A stretch of DNA of 64,000 nt from Novosphingobium sp. 18050 (GCF_902706195.1 NZ_CACSJO010000005.1:152042-216041); one strand, 5' to 3'; positions 1-8,417 are shown, counted from the first letter of the stretch. The notes: a model not told the origin generated them from the letters alone. Translations and numbers: made by a program.

Positions 1-316
1 CGTTGTCGGTCGCACGTTCCTCGATGATGTCCTGCAGCAGGTTGCCCACGATCGAGGCGACCTTGAACATCGTCGGCGCTTCCAGCAACGAGTTATGCCG
101 CTCGGACGGGGCCTTGTTGCGTTCTTCCAACTGGCTGACGACGGCCTGCGTGGTGGCGAGGTTGCCGGCGGTCATGATCGTGATGATACGCTCACCGGGC
201 AGCTCCCAGTGATACATCTTGCGGAAGGTCGAGATGTTGTCGACGCCCGAATTGGTGCGCGTGTCGCTCATCAAAACGAGCCCGCGATCCAGCATCATGC
301 CCACACAATACGTCAT
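1..316 (-). CDS. Anbu, proteasome-related peptidase (C-terminus beyond window edge)
   Basis: About 105 N-terminal residues are visible; the 3' end lies left of the window. The protein opens M-T-Y-C-V-G, so Met removal would expose Thr as an N-terminal nucleophile. The Asp in SDTRTN and the Lys in FRKM lie about 16 and 31 residues after that Thr, the layout of proteasome-type hydrolases. This N-terminus is typical of Anbu (ancestral beta subunit, also BPH), a self-assembling HslV/proteasome relative whose natural substrate is unknown. It is the last visible gene of a minus-strand run with a transglutaminase-like protease, an alpha-E protein and an ATP-grasp ligase, the usual Anbu neighbourhood, so the four probably work together. 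Start chosen: ATG at 316. Confidence 0.88.
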   Translation of the reverse strand, partial: MTYCVGMMLDRGLVLMSDTRTNSGVDNISTFRKMYHWELPGERIITIMTAGNLATTQAVVSQLEERNKAPSERHNSLLEAPTMFKVASIVGNLLQDIIEERATDN

Positions 317-382
317 CGAACCATCAAACCTTATGCAAACCCGTTTTTATACCGCGCTTCTCCCTTGCGCGGAGCGGTTCGT

Positions 383-1246
383 TCAGCCGCCCTGTACCTG
401 CTGCTGCCCACCTGAAGCGGACTGCTGCTGCTGTGCTCCTACCCTATTTTCGCCGACGGACAAATGGACGTCGAGTCTGGTTTCCCCGGCACCGACGGCA
501 ATACCCGTAACCGGAGCCGCCTCTCCATAATCGCAACCCGTGGCTACGCGAATGTACCGCTCATCCGGACAGATCGCGTTCGAGACGTCGAAACCGACCC
601 AGCCAAGGCCCGGAATATGCGCCTCGGCCCAGCCATGACCAGCCTCCTGCTCATCCCGATCGTCCATGTGCAGGTAGCCTCCGACGTAACGCATCGGCAC
701 GTCGAGCATGCGGCCCGCGCTGATAAAGATGTGCGCGTGGTCCTGGCATACGCCCTTACCGGCGGCGAGCGCCTGTTCGGCAGTGGTATGGGCATCGGTC
801 GTGCCGCTGACGTATTCCACCTGACCGGCGATCGCGTTGGAAAGAACGTGGAGATAGCCCAGCGTATCCGACCGGTCCGCCTCGATTCCCGCCAGCAACT
901 GGCGCACCTTGGGGCCGGGCCTGGTCAGCGGCGTCGGGCGCAGGAAGCACCATAGCGGCATGTGCCCGGTATGCGGGCCGGTGATGCCGTTGTTGTCGAT
1001 CGTGCGGACCGTGCCCTCGCAGGTGACCACCACTTCAGGCACGCCCGGCACGATCGAGACGAGATCGGTGTGATTGAAATGCTGGTCGTCGTACGCGGCC
1101 TCGGGCTTGGCGCCCGACAGGTCCATGCGCCAGTCGATCACTTCCTGGCCGTGCGTCGACTTGGGCTTGAGGCGCAGGCGCTGAAGCCCGTGGGTCACCT
1201 TGCCCTCAAAAACGTAGCGCGTGGTATGTTTGACAGTGAGGAGCAC
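383..1246 (-). CDS. Transglutaminase-like cysteine protease family protein of the Anbu cluster
   Basis: 287 residues. An N-terminal bacterial transglutaminase-associated region (about 1-85) is followed by the transglutaminase-like core. A Cys in GKGVCQDHAH (residue 167), His204 in GHGWAE and Asp220 in GWVGFD form a plausible catalytic triad. Members of this family are thought to be proteases or amide-bond hydrolases rather than cross-linkers. The GTG start at 1246 has a good ribosome site (AGGAGG, 8 nt upstream). It begins 11 nt after the alpha-E gene. The C-terminus is odd: a low-complexity tail rich in Gln and Gly that ends in Gly-Gly. The substrate is unknown; the neighbours suggest processing of a peptide made by the ATP-grasp enzyme. 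Confidence 0.88.
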   Translation of the reverse strand: MLLTVKHTTRYVFEGKVTHGLQRLRLKPKSTHGQEVIDWRMDLSGAKPEAAYDDQHFNHTDLVSIVPGVPEVVVTCEGTVRTIDNNGITGPHTGHMPLWCFLRPTPLTRPGPKVRQLLAGIEADRSDTLGYLHVLSNAIAGQVEYVSGTTDAHTTAEQALAAGKGVCQDHAHIFISAGRMLDVPMRYVGGYLHMDDRDEQEAGHGWAEAHIPGLGWVGFDVSNAICPDERYIRVATGCDYGEAAPVTGIAVGAGETRLDVHLSVGENRVGAQQQQSASGGQQQVQGG

Positions 1247-1257
1247 GAAAGGCCCTC

Positions 1258-2205
1258 CTACTCGCTGAAACGGTAATCGGCGGCGATGGCGCTGCCGATC
1301 TCGATGGTCTTGCCGATGAAATCCTGCAGGAATTCATGCAGGCCACCCTCAAAGATTTCTTCGATGGTGACCTGGTTGAGCTTGTCACCAGCATCGCGCA
1401 GCAACTGGTGGGCAGGCACCTCGTGGCCATATTCCTTGGCGAGGCCCGCCATGTTGCTGCGGATCTTGTCGTAGGAGAAGACCAGGCTGCGCGGGAACTG
1501 GCCATCGAGGATCAGGAAGCGGGCGATGCCGCGCGGGTCCATGGACCCTGCGTTGAGCCACGTATAGGCACGGTTGCCCGCGACCGAGCGCAGCAGCGTG
1601 TCCCACTGCACATTGTCGAGGCTGGAGCCGACCCAGGCCGCCGAAGGCAGCAGCACGTAATACTTCACGTCGAGAATGCGCGCGGTGTTATCCGCCCGCT
1701 CGATGAAGGTGCCGATGCGCGAGAAGTTGAAAACCTCGTTCCTCAGCATCGTGCCTTCGAGCGCGCCGCGCACCAGCGTACCTATGCGGCGGATTTCGCG
1801 CAGCACTTCGCCCAGGTTCGTCTCGCGTACCGGGCGCGAGAGCAGGTCGCGCAAGTGCATCCAGCCTTCGTTAGTGGTTTCCCATACGGCATTGGTGATG
1901 CTGGTACGCACGACGCGGGCATTGGTGCGCGCGTTCTCGACCATAGCCAGCACCGAACCGGGATTGTCCCGGTCGCGCAGCAGGTAGTTGAAAACCTGCG
2001 AGCCGCCGAAGTCCGTATGCTTCGAGCAATAGTCCTCCAGCATGCCGGTGGTGGTGAGGACCGACTTCCATTCCTCATCCTGCGACTGGCGGTTGCCCCG
2101 CGTCAGGGCGAGGTGAAAACCCACGTCGATCAGGCGTGCGGTATTTTCCGCCCGTTCGAGATAACGGGACATCCAGAATACGCCGCTGGCTCCGCGTCCG
2201 AGCAT
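1258..2205 (-). CDS. Alpha-E domain-containing protein
   Basis: 315 residues, largely helical, with the family's N-terminal signature around FWMSRYLERAENTARL and a similar second motif near GTFIERADNTARIL. The alpha-E family almost always sits beside a circularly permuted ATP-grasp ligase and a transglutaminase-like gene, and was proposed on comparative-genomic grounds to take part in peptide synthesis or modification. No catalytic residues can be assigned from sequence. The gene lies 13 nt after the ATP-grasp gene and 11 nt before the transglutaminase gene, so the three are almost certainly one transcript. Confidence 0.88.
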   Translation of the reverse strand: MLGRGASGVFWMSRYLERAENTARLIDVGFHLALTRGNRQSQDEEWKSVLTTTGMLEDYCSKHTDFGGSQVFNYLLRDRDNPGSVLAMVENARTNARVVRTSITNAVWETTNEGWMHLRDLLSRPVRETNLGEVLREIRRIGTLVRGALEGTMLRNEVFNFSRIGTFIERADNTARILDVKYYVLLPSAAWVGSSLDNVQWDTLLRSVAGNRAYTWLNAGSMDPRGIARFLILDGQFPRSLVFSYDKIRSNMAGLAKEYGHEVPAHQLLRDAGDKLNQVTIEEIFEGGLHEFLQDFIGKTIEIGSAIAADYRFSE

Positions 2206-2218
2206 CAGTGTCTACCCC

Positions 2219-3655
2219 TCACTCGTCCAGCACCCAGCTATCCTTGGTGCCTCCGCCTTGCGAGGAATTGACCACGAGGGATCCTTTCTTGAGCGCCACG
2301 CGGGTCAGGCCGCCGGGCGTGATGTCGATGCCGTCGGGCGAAACCAGCACGAAGGGCCGGAGGTCCAGATGCCGAGGCGCGAGGCCTTCCTTGGTGAAGA
2401 TCGGACAGGTCGACAGCGAAAGCGTGGGCTGAGCGATGTAGTTCGACGGCTTGGCTCGCAGCTTCTGCTCGAAATCGGCGATCTCCTTTTTCGAGGAGGT
2501 CGGGCCGATCAGCATCCCGTACCCCCCCGATCCGTGAACTTCCTTGACGACGAGATCAGCCAGATTGTCGAGCACATAGCCCAGCGAATCGGCTTCCGAG
2601 CAGCGCCATGTCGGCACGTTCTGCAGGATCGGCTTCTCGCCGGTGTAGAACTCGACGATCTCGGGCATGTAGCTGTAGATCGCCTTGTCGTCGGCGATGC
2701 CGGTGCCGGGCGCATTGGCGATCGTGACGCCGCCAGAGCGGTAGACGTCGAAGATGCCCGCCACGCCCAACTGCGAGTTGGGATTGAAGCTGAGCGGGTC
2801 GAGATAATCATCGTCCACACGGCGGTAAATGACGTCGATTGCCTTGTAGCCGGTGGTCGTGCGCATGCACACGCGCCCGTCGACGACGCGCAGGTCGTTT
2901 CCTTCCACCAGTTCCGCACCCATCTGGTCGGCTAGGAAGGCGTGTTCGAAATAGGCCGAGTTGAAGATGCCCGGCGTCAGCACTGCCACCACGGGGCGCT
3001 TGCCACCTTTATAAGCAGGCGGGGCGCAGGCGCGAAGGCTGCGGGCAAGGCGGCGCGGATAGTCCGAAACCGGGCGTACCGGGATCTTGGTGAACAGTTC
3101 CGGGAACATCGCCATCATCGTCTCGCGGTTCTCGAGCATGTACGAGACGCCGGAGGGGGTGCGGGCGTTATCTTCCAGCACCATGAAATCGTCCGGCCCG
3201 GTTCGCACCAGATCGATGCCGACGACATGAGTATAGACGCCGCCCGGCGGCGTGAAGCCGATCATCTGCGAGAGGAAGGCCTCGTTGTTGCGAAGCGCCT
3301 CAATCGGCAAACGGCCGGAACGGATAATTTCCTGGCGGTGGTAGAGGTCCTGCAGGAAGGCGTTGAGCGCCCTCACCCGCTGTTCGATACCGCGCGTCAA
3401 CTTGCGCCATTCGCGCGCAGTGATGATCCGGGGGATCATATCGAAAGGAATAAGCCGCTCTTCAGCAGCATCGTCGCCGTATACGTTGAAGGTGATACCG
3501 ATGCGGCGGAAGAAACGCTCCGCTTCGGCGTCCTGTCTTCTCAGCCAGCTTTTGTCCTGGCTATCGAACCACTGACGATATTCGGCGTAAGCAGGACGAA
3601 CAGAGCCGTCCGCATTGAGCATCTCGTCGAAATTCGTACCGCTCTCAGCCGACAT
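2219..3655 (-). CDS. Circularly permuted type 2 ATP-grasp protein (putative peptide/amide ligase)
   Basis: 478 residues from the ATG at 3655 (MSAESG), which has a GGGAG ribosome site 5 nt upstream; an in-frame GTG at 3673 lacks one and is rejected. The length and the segment VVKEVHGSGGYGMLIGP, an ATP-grasp glycine-rich loop near the C-terminal half, fit the circularly permuted ATP-grasp family. Such enzymes join a carboxylate to an amine using ATP; in this family the product is unknown. It is the first gene of the four-gene Anbu cluster. A perfect 9-bp inverted repeat at 3664-3688 abuts its ribosome site and may control the whole operon. Confidence 0.9.
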   Translation of the reverse strand: MSAESGTNFDEMLNADGSVRPAYAEYRQWFDSQDKSWLRRQDAEAERFFRRIGITFNVYGDDAAEERLIPFDMIPRIITAREWRKLTRGIEQRVRALNAFLQDLYHRQEIIRSGRLPIEALRNNEAFLSQMIGFTPPGGVYTHVVGIDLVRTGPDDFMVLEDNARTPSGVSYMLENRETMMAMFPELFTKIPVRPVSDYPRRLARSLRACAPPAYKGGKRPVVAVLTPGIFNSAYFEHAFLADQMGAELVEGNDLRVVDGRVCMRTTTGYKAIDVIYRRVDDDYLDPLSFNPNSQLGVAGIFDVYRSGGVTIANAPGTGIADDKAIYSYMPEIVEFYTGEKPILQNVPTWRCSEADSLGYVLDNLADLVVKEVHGSGGYGMLIGPTSSKKEIADFEQKLRAKPSNYIAQPTLSLSTCPIFTKEGLAPRHLDLRPFVLVSPDGIDITPGGLTRVALKKGSLVVNSSQGGGTKDSWVLDE

Positions 3656-3663
3656 TTTGACTC

Positions 3664-3688
3664 CCTGTTGCACAAGTGATGCAACAGG
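3664..3688 (-). promoter_or_regulatory. Palindrome abutting the ATP-grasp ribosome site
   Basis: CCTGTTGCA and TGCAACAGG form perfect 9-bp arms around a 7-nt centre, directly upstream of the Anbu-cluster start at 3655. In the mRNA the distal arm runs into the AGGGAG ribosome site, so it could be a translation-gating hairpin. As DNA it could be an operator. The rest of the 3689-3826 spacer is AT-rich for this genome and has no clear gene. Confidence 0.5.
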
Positions 3689-3826
3689 AATCGGGACTTG
3701 CCAAGCACTCTCGCTGCATGTGCGAAGAAAATTTAACGCTGACGAGAAACGGCTTAAATCAGACTGTTTTGATCGTTAATTACTGCTTGAGACATGATGG
3801 TCGGCGTCATTACGGTCTGGCGGCTG

Positions 3827-4456
3827 TCAGCCGAGCAGCCCGCGCCTCGCAAGGTCCGCACGCAGCGCCCCCGCCTCGTGGAAGTGATGAACCTGCCAGC
3901 CGAGCGTCCGGGCGGCGTCGATATTGGCGGCATTATCATCAATGAACAGCATCGCGGCGGGCGCATGGCCGAATCGGCGGGCAGCAAGGTCGAAGATGCG
4001 CGCATCCGGTTTGGCGATCTTCTCGTCGCCTGAAACGACGATATCGCCGAACAGATCGAACAGCGCCTCGCCCGCGCGATAGTCGCGCCAGAACTGGCTG
4101 GCAAAGTTGGTGATGGCGAACAGCGGCACGGACCGCGCGGCCAGTTCGCGCACGATCTCGTGACTGCCGGGAACGTTGCCGGGAATCGTCTCGCCGAAGC
4201 GCGTGGCATATGCGTCGAGCAGGTCGTCGTGGCCGGGAAACTCGGCCTTGCGGGTAGCGACCATCTCGCCCAGGTCGCGCCCGGCATCGTGCTCGAAGTG
4301 CCACGCTTCGGTGACGACATTCGCCATGAACCAGTCGAGCCGCGCAGGCTCGTCGATCAGCCGCGCGAACAGGCGGCGCATGTCCCATTGGACGAGCACC
4401 CGCCCGACGTCGAAGACGACCGCTTCGACCGGAGAACATGCATCGACGACAGACAT
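3827..4456 (-). CDS. HAD-superfamily (subfamily IA) phosphatase
   Basis: 209 residues from the ATG at 4456 (MSVVDA). HAD motifs appear in order: motif I near the N-terminus (VVFDVGRVL), motif II (ITNF), motif III Lys (KIAKPDARIF) and motif IV (FIDDNAANID). A helical cap lies between motifs I and II, as in HAD-IA enzymes. The second Asp of classical motif I (DxD) is Gly, as in the YihX-like group. The substrate, a small phosphorylated metabolite, is unknown. An in-frame start exists at 4507, but 4456 gives the usual length; GGGGG, 7-12 nt upstream of 4456, would be the ribosome site, but it lies inside the rpmJ-side hairpin. Confidence 0.8.
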   Translation of the reverse strand: MSVVDACSPVEAVVFDVGRVLVQWDMRRLFARLIDEPARLDWFMANVVTEAWHFEHDAGRDLGEMVATRKAEFPGHDDLLDAYATRFGETIPGNVPGSHEIVRELAARSVPLFAITNFASQFWRDYRAGEALFDLFGDIVVSGDEKIAKPDARIFDLAARRFGHAPAAMLFIDDNAANIDAARTLGWQVHHFHEAGALRADLARRGLLG

Positions 4457-4460
4457 GACA

Positions 4461-4485
4461 AGACCCCCGCAAGTGGCGGGGGTCT
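4461..4485 (-). terminator. Hairpin between rpmJ and the HAD gene
   Basis: AGACCCCCGC and GCGGGGGTCT form a perfect 10-bp stem with a 5-nt loop. It lies downstream of rpmJ on the minus strand and just upstream of the HAD start at 4456. It could end rpmJ transcription, though the T-tract after it is weak, or it could hide the HAD ribosome site. Confidence 0.5.
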
Positions 4486-4553
4486 CATGCATTCGACGCG
4501 AAACCATCCGCCTTGTTCACCCGCCGGTAGAGGCGGGCTTCAGGCGAAAAGGA

Positions 4554-4679
4554 TCAGCCCTGGCGGGCTTTGAAGCGGCGATTGGTCTTGTTGATCACGT
4601 AAGTACGACCGCGGCGACGGATCACGCGGTTGTCACGGTGGCGGCCCTTGAGCGACTTGAGGCTGTTGCGAATCTTCAT
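4554..4679 (-). CDS. rpmJ: 50S ribosomal protein L36
   Basis: 41 residues, starting [18 protein letters not shown] and ending FKARQG. The sequence is very basic and of the normal length for the alphaproteobacterial L36 of the longer type with [10 protein letters not shown]36 is a small protein of the large ribosomal subunit. This version lacks the Cys/His zinc-binding residues of the shorter classical L36, as is usual for this subtype. The ATG at 4679 is preceded by a purine-poor leader. The gene is monocistronic, with a hairpin downstream. Confidence 0.95.
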   Translation of the reverse strand: MKIRNSLKSLKGRHRDNRVIRRRGRTYVINKTNRRFKARQG

Positions 4680-4906
4680 GGTCTATCTCGTCCGTGTCGT
4701 GTCTGGGCGGTTACCGACCGCCGGAAATTCGAAGTGGCGCCGTTAGTGGTAGCAGAGCGCGAAGTCAAGCAGGCTGCTCGATTCGAAGGCCGTTGCAGTT
4801 GATTTCACAAGGCCTATCTACACTGTTCATCTGCGGGCAACTTGCCGCGCGCATAACAGGTTCACGGGCGCGACCCCACCGAATTCGGACAAAAACGATA
4901 CCCATC

Positions 4907-5644
4907 ATGAAAAAGCTCGAAGGCGCGGCGATCGCCGCAGGCATCGCCGCCATGCTCCTCGCCTCCTCAACCGCCCAGGCGCAGTGGGGACCGGGATATG
5001 GGCGCGGATGGGGCGGCGGATATCGCGGTTCCGGCTGGGGCAGTTCGTTCGATTCGCCGCGCGTCAACAATTCGCGCACGCACGATTCGCGTGAAGGCCG
5101 GGTCGAAGTCAGCCGCTTTGTCAGCAGCGATCCCGCCTCAGTCGCCGAACTGGGCAAGGGTCCGGTCTCGGTCGAATCCGAATCGGGTGACGGGCCTTGG
5201 GTCGAGGCGAGCATGCGCCGCACTTTCGAGGCGGCAATCGTCGACGCCCTCGTGGGCGCGGGCTACGACACGCTTCACCCCGACGTCCCGCAGCCGCAGA
5301 TCACCAAACTGAAGATTTCGCGTCAGGTCCTGACCCCGGCCGAGGAAAAGCGAAGCCCCGTCAGCGGTACCGCCGCGATCGAGACCGGCACCTACGGCAC
5401 CGGCTATGGCCTTGGTATCAACGTCGACCTGACCAAACCGCGCTCCGCCCTGGTTTCCACCCGACTCGATGCGCGAATCGTCGAGAAGGACAGCGGCAAG
5501 GTCCTGTGGGAAGGCTACGCCACGATCGCCACCCGCGAAGGCGACGGCAAGTGGAGCGACGGCATGATCGCCATCAAGCTGGCCGGCGCATTGTTCGACA
5601 ACTTTCCCAAGGCCGACGCGATCGCGCCCGGCAACGCAGGCTGA
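4907..5644 (+). CDS. Exported Gly-rich protein, DUF4136-like
   Basis: 245 residues from the ATG at 4907 (MKKLEG). It has a classical signal peptide with a likely cleavage after AQA (residues about 1-26), then a Gly/Trp/Arg-rich stretch (about 27-50) and a globular domain. The globular part (VEVSRFVSS..., later GTYGTGYGLGINVDL and VLWEGYATIA) resembles the next gene's product, so the two are tandem paralogues. Proteins of this sort are outer-membrane-associated or periplasmic and have no known activity. In-frame codons continue back to 4694, but the signal peptide fixes the start at 4907. Confidence 0.75.
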   Translation: MKKLEGAAIAAGIAAMLLASSTAQAQWGPGYGRGWGGGYRGSGWGSSFDSPRVNNSRTHDSREGRVEVSRFVSSDPASVAELGKGPVSVESESGDGPWVEASMRRTFEAAIVDALVGAGYDTLHPDVPQPQITKLKISRQVLTPAEEKRSPVSGTAAIETGTYGTGYGLGINVDLTKPRSALVSTRLDARIVEKDSGKVLWEGYATIATREGDGKWSDGMIAIKLAGALFDNFPKADAIAPGNAG

Positions 5645-5727
5645 CGGGAACCTGCGGGCCTGCGCTGCGCTTGCATCAGCATGACGCAGCAGGCAAACTT
5701 TGCCGGTAACAAGGCTGGAGAGGACAA

Positions 5728-6372
5728 ATGGCGATGATCGAGCGCAGGTTCCCCGCGCGGCGGCGCGATGCGCGCCTGGGCGCTGCCCTTGCCCTTGCGG
5801 CCAGCCTCGCACTTTCAGCCTGCGTCGCACCCGTCGGCCCGGTCGAGGTAACGCGCTTCCATGCGCCCGACACCACGCGCCTTGGCCGAGGCACGATCCG
5901 CGTCGAGCCTGCGCCAGGTCAGGCCGATACCCTCGAATTCCGCACATATGCCGCCTCGGTCGCACGGGAACTGACCCGTTTCGGCTATAGCGAACCCCTT
6001 CCCGGCGCCGCGCCCAGCCAGCAGGTCGCCCTGCTCACGCTGGAGCGCCAGACCTTCAAGCCCGAGCGTGGTCGCAGCCCGGTTTCGGTCGGCATGGGCG
6101 GAGCGACGGGCGGATATGGCTCGGGCGTCGGCATGGGCATCGGCATAGACCTTTCCGGCCCGCCCAAGGACCAGGTGGGCACCCGCGTCTTTGTGGCCAT
6201 TCGCGAGCGGGCGGCGCCCGATACCGCGACGGCCTTGTGGGAAGGACGGGCAATGTTCACCGTCCGCAGCGATTCGCCGCTGGCACAGGCACCGCTCGGT
6301 TCGGCGAAATTGGCCGAAGCGTTGTTCAAGGGGTTTCCGGGGCAGTCCGGCGAAACTATTCAGGTAAGATGA
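5728..6372 (+). CDS. DUF4136-like lipoprotein
   Basis: 214 residues. An Arg-rich N-terminus and hydrophobic segment end in a lipobox (LSAC, about residues 28-31), so the mature protein should be lipid-anchored at the Cys. The body resembles the preceding gene ([32 protein letters not shown]). It lies 83 nt after that gene, and its TGA overlaps the ATG of the M14 peptidase (ATGA), so translation of the pair is probably coupled. The function is unknown; an envelope structural or stress role is only a guess. Confidence 0.78.
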   Translation: MAMIERRFPARRRDARLGAALALAASLALSACVAPVGPVEVTRFHAPDTTRLGRGTIRVEPAPGQADTLEFRTYAASVARELTRFGYSEPLPGAAPSQQVALLTLERQTFKPERGRSPVSVGMGGATGGYGSGVGMGIGIDLSGPPKDQVGTRVFVAIRERAAPDTATALWEGRAMFTVRSDSPLAQAPLGSAKLAEALFKGFPGQSGETIQVR

Positions 6373-7508
6373 CCGACATTCAAATCACCGCGTCCTTCGA
6401 CGCCGGCAACATCGAAGTCCTCTCCGTCGACGGCACCGAAGCGCGGCTGGCGATCCGCAAGGACCATGCATCGGACTTCTTCCAGTGGTTCCACTTCCGC
6501 GTCAGCGGCGCGGCCGGGCGCGAACTGACCCTGCGAATCACCGGACTGGGCGCCTCCGCCTATCCGGGAGGCTGGCCGAATTACGACGCCTGTGTTTCCG
6601 AAGACCGTGAATTCTGGGGCCGCGCCGCCAGCGAGTGGGATGAGAGCCGCGATGGCGGCACCCTCACCATCCGCTACCAGCCCGAAGGCGAACTTGCCTG
6701 GTTCGCCTATTTCGCGCCTTATTCGATGGAGCGCCACCACGATCTCGTCGCGCATATCGCCGGGGCCGACGGTGTGACGCACCGCTCGCTGGGCCTCAGC
6801 CTCGACGGCCAGCTGATCGACTGCCTCGAAACCGGCACCGGACCGTTGCAGGTGTGGCTCTATGCCCGCCAGCATCCGGGCGAATCGATGGCGGAATGGT
6901 GGATGGAAGGCGCGCTGGACCTGCTGGCCGACCTTTCCGATTCGGTCGCACGCGAATTGCGCAGGCGCTGCTCCTTCCACATCGTCCCCAACGCCAACCC
7001 GGACGGCTCGCGCCGGGGGCACCTGCGCACCAATGCCGGGGGCGTGAACCTCAACCGCGAATGGGACAATCCCACGGCCGAGAAATCGCCGGAGGTCCTC
7101 GCCATCCGCGATGCGATGGACGCCACCGGCGTCGACTTCGCGATGGACATCCACGGGGACGAGGCGATCTCCGCCGTGTTCCTCGCCGGGTTTGAGGGCA
7201 TCCCCTCTCTCAAGGACGAGCAGCAGGCGGGCTACACCCGCTATGCGGGCCTGCTGGAGCGGCGCACGCCCGATTTCCAGACCAAGCTCGGCTATCCGCT
7301 GACGCGCCCCGGTAAGGGCAACCTGACGATGTCGACCAACCAGTTGGCAGAACGTTTCGGCGCGGTGTCGATGACGCTGGAAATGCCCTTCAAGGACCAC
7401 GACCCCGCCGCCGACAAGCGCCAGGGGTGGAGCCCGGAACGGTCGGCGCAGCTTGGCCGTGATTGCCTTGGCGCACTACTCGAATGGCTGGTCGAACGCG
7501 AAGCCTGA
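6369..7508 (+). CDS. M14-family zinc carboxypeptidase (cytosolic carboxypeptidase-like)
   Basis: 379 residues from the ATG at 6369, overlapping the upstream lipoprotein stop. An N-terminal beta-rich domain (about 1-125, with [12 protein letters not shown] and [10 protein letters not shown]) is typical of the AGBL/CCP branch of M14. The catalytic domain follows: HPGES supplies the first zinc His and Glu, [21 protein letters not shown] the substrate-binding Arg/Asn region, and MDIHGDE the third zinc ligand. [10 protein letters not shown] near the end holds the likely catalytic Glu. There is no signal peptide, so it is probably cytoplasmic. Bacterial members cleave C-terminal residues from proteins or peptides; the substrate is unknown. 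Confidence 0.88.
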   Translation: MTDIQITASFDAGNIEVLSVDGTEARLAIRKDHASDFFQWFHFRVSGAAGRELTLRITGLGASAYPGGWPNYDACVSEDREFWGRAASEWDESRDGGTLTIRYQPEGELAWFAYFAPYSMERHHDLVAHIAGADGVTHRSLGLSLDGQLIDCLETGTGPLQVWLYARQHPGESMAEWWMEGALDLLADLSDSVARELRRRCSFHIVPNANPDGSRRGHLRTNAGGVNLNREWDNPTAEKSPEVLAIRDAMDATGVDFAMDIHGDEAISAVFLAGFEGIPSLKDEQQAGYTRYAGLLERRTPDFQTKLGYPLTRPGKGNLTMSTNQLAERFGAVSMTLEMPFKDHDPAADKRQGWSPERSAQLGRDCLGALLEWLVEREA

Positions 7509-7513
7509 TCGAT

Positions 7514-7542
7514 TATGTCCTCCCCGGCCCGGGGAGGACATA
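7514..7542. terminator. Bidirectional terminator between convergent genes
   Basis: Two perfect 14-bp arms (TATGTCCTCCCCGG and its complement) meet around one base between the convergent M14 and YdeN-like genes. This should fold stably from either strand. Confidence 0.7.
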
Positions 7543-7557
7543 CCTGGGTTCACCAGG

Positions 7558-8190
7558 TCAAATCGCTGCCCACTGGCGCAGGGCCTCGCGCATCGCGAGA
7601 TTCTCGTCCTGCGTCCATTCCGGCATCACCGAGCCCGAGGGCGAAAGCCCCAGCACCGACTGGATGAGCATCCAGCCCTGAGCCCAGTCCCCGCGCGTAT
7701 CGTCGCATACCGGGCATGAGCCCCAGTCCTTCGCCAGCCGCATGATCGAGCGCTGGTGCGCCAGCGTGCCTTCGAGATCGCTGACGAGGAACGAGGTGAA
7801 CGGCAGGGGCTGCCTTGGGCAGGCACCGAAACGGCCCAGGCGCGGATCTGCTCCGGGCAGGTCGACATTCGGCGGATTGACGATCACTGCGCCCAGCACG
7901 GGATTGTCTTGCCCCAGTGCTTCGAATTCGACCCACCACGACAGCGCCAGCGCAGCGATATCGTCGGTCACGATCACCACCGGCCGGTCGGCGCGGCGGA
8001 CCGCGAGATTGAGCTTGTTTACCCAGGTATTGCGATGCGGCTCGTCCCACAGGCCAAGCTCGACCACGCGGCAATGCTCGCTCCACCGGGTCCAGCGGTT
8101 CATCCAGTGCCCTGCCGCCAGCGGCGTGCCGGGAACCAGGAGGATGAGCGGCGTATGATCCTGCGCATTGGGATAACGGAAGTTTGCCAT
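7558..8190 (-). CDS. RBBP9/YdeN-type alpha/beta hydrolase
   Basis: 210 residues from the ATG at 8190 (MANFRYP), which has GGAGA 5 nt upstream; an ATG 12 nt further out lacks this. An alpha/beta-hydrolase core begins LILLVPGTPLAAGHWMNRW. Known RBBP9/YdeN proteins are small serine hydrolases with a GHSLG elbow. Here the equivalent segment reads VIVTDDIAALAL, so the nucleophile Ser appears replaced by Asp. SDLEGTLAHQRSIMRLAKDWGS near the end matches the family's C-terminal region. The altered elbow makes catalysis uncertain. Confidence 0.7.
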   Translation of the reverse strand: MANFRYPNAQDHTPLILLVPGTPLAAGHWMNRWTRWSEHCRVVELGLWDEPHRNTWVNKLNLAVRRADRPVVIVTDDIAALALSWWVEFEALGQDNPVLGAVIVNPPNVDLPGADPRLGRFGACPRQPLPFTSFLVSDLEGTLAHQRSIMRLAKDWGSCPVCDDTRGDWAQGWMLIQSVLGLSPSGSVMPEWTQDENLAMREALRQWAAI

Positions 8191-8252
8191 GGGAATCTCC
8201 ATTTCAGGTGGGGGTTCCGCCGGTCGACTCTGATTACGTCCCGACTGCGCTC

Positions 8253-8280
8253 CTTATATCTCAACTCAAAAGATAGACAA
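8253..8280 (-). promoter_or_regulatory. Candidate sigma-70 promoter for the YdeN-like gene
   Basis: On the minus strand TTGTCT and TATAAG are 16 nt apart, in a short AT-rich patch about 65-90 nt upstream of the start at 8190. The rest of 8191-8417 shows no convincing gene. Confidence 0.35.
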
Positions 8281-8417
8281 TGTGCTTGCGGTGATCTGCC
8301 CGCTTATTGCGCCGCCCCGACCGAACGGTCATCGGCTCTGGCCATGCCGAAACCGGCCGCCACCCCCGCGCGGACGGGGACGACGCGGCTTTGCGCGGGA
8401 GATTTCTGCGAAAGTAC

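Noticed and set aside
3664..3688. Palindrome upstream of the ATP-grasp gene as a lux box
   Set aside because: It shares CCTGTT/AACAGG arms, but the spacing between the CTG and CAG marks is too long for a lux box, so it was kept only as a general dyad.
8203..8417. A small gene downstream of cdd
   Set aside because: The frames here are Arg/Pro-rich shadows without ribosome sites; only a candidate promoter was kept.
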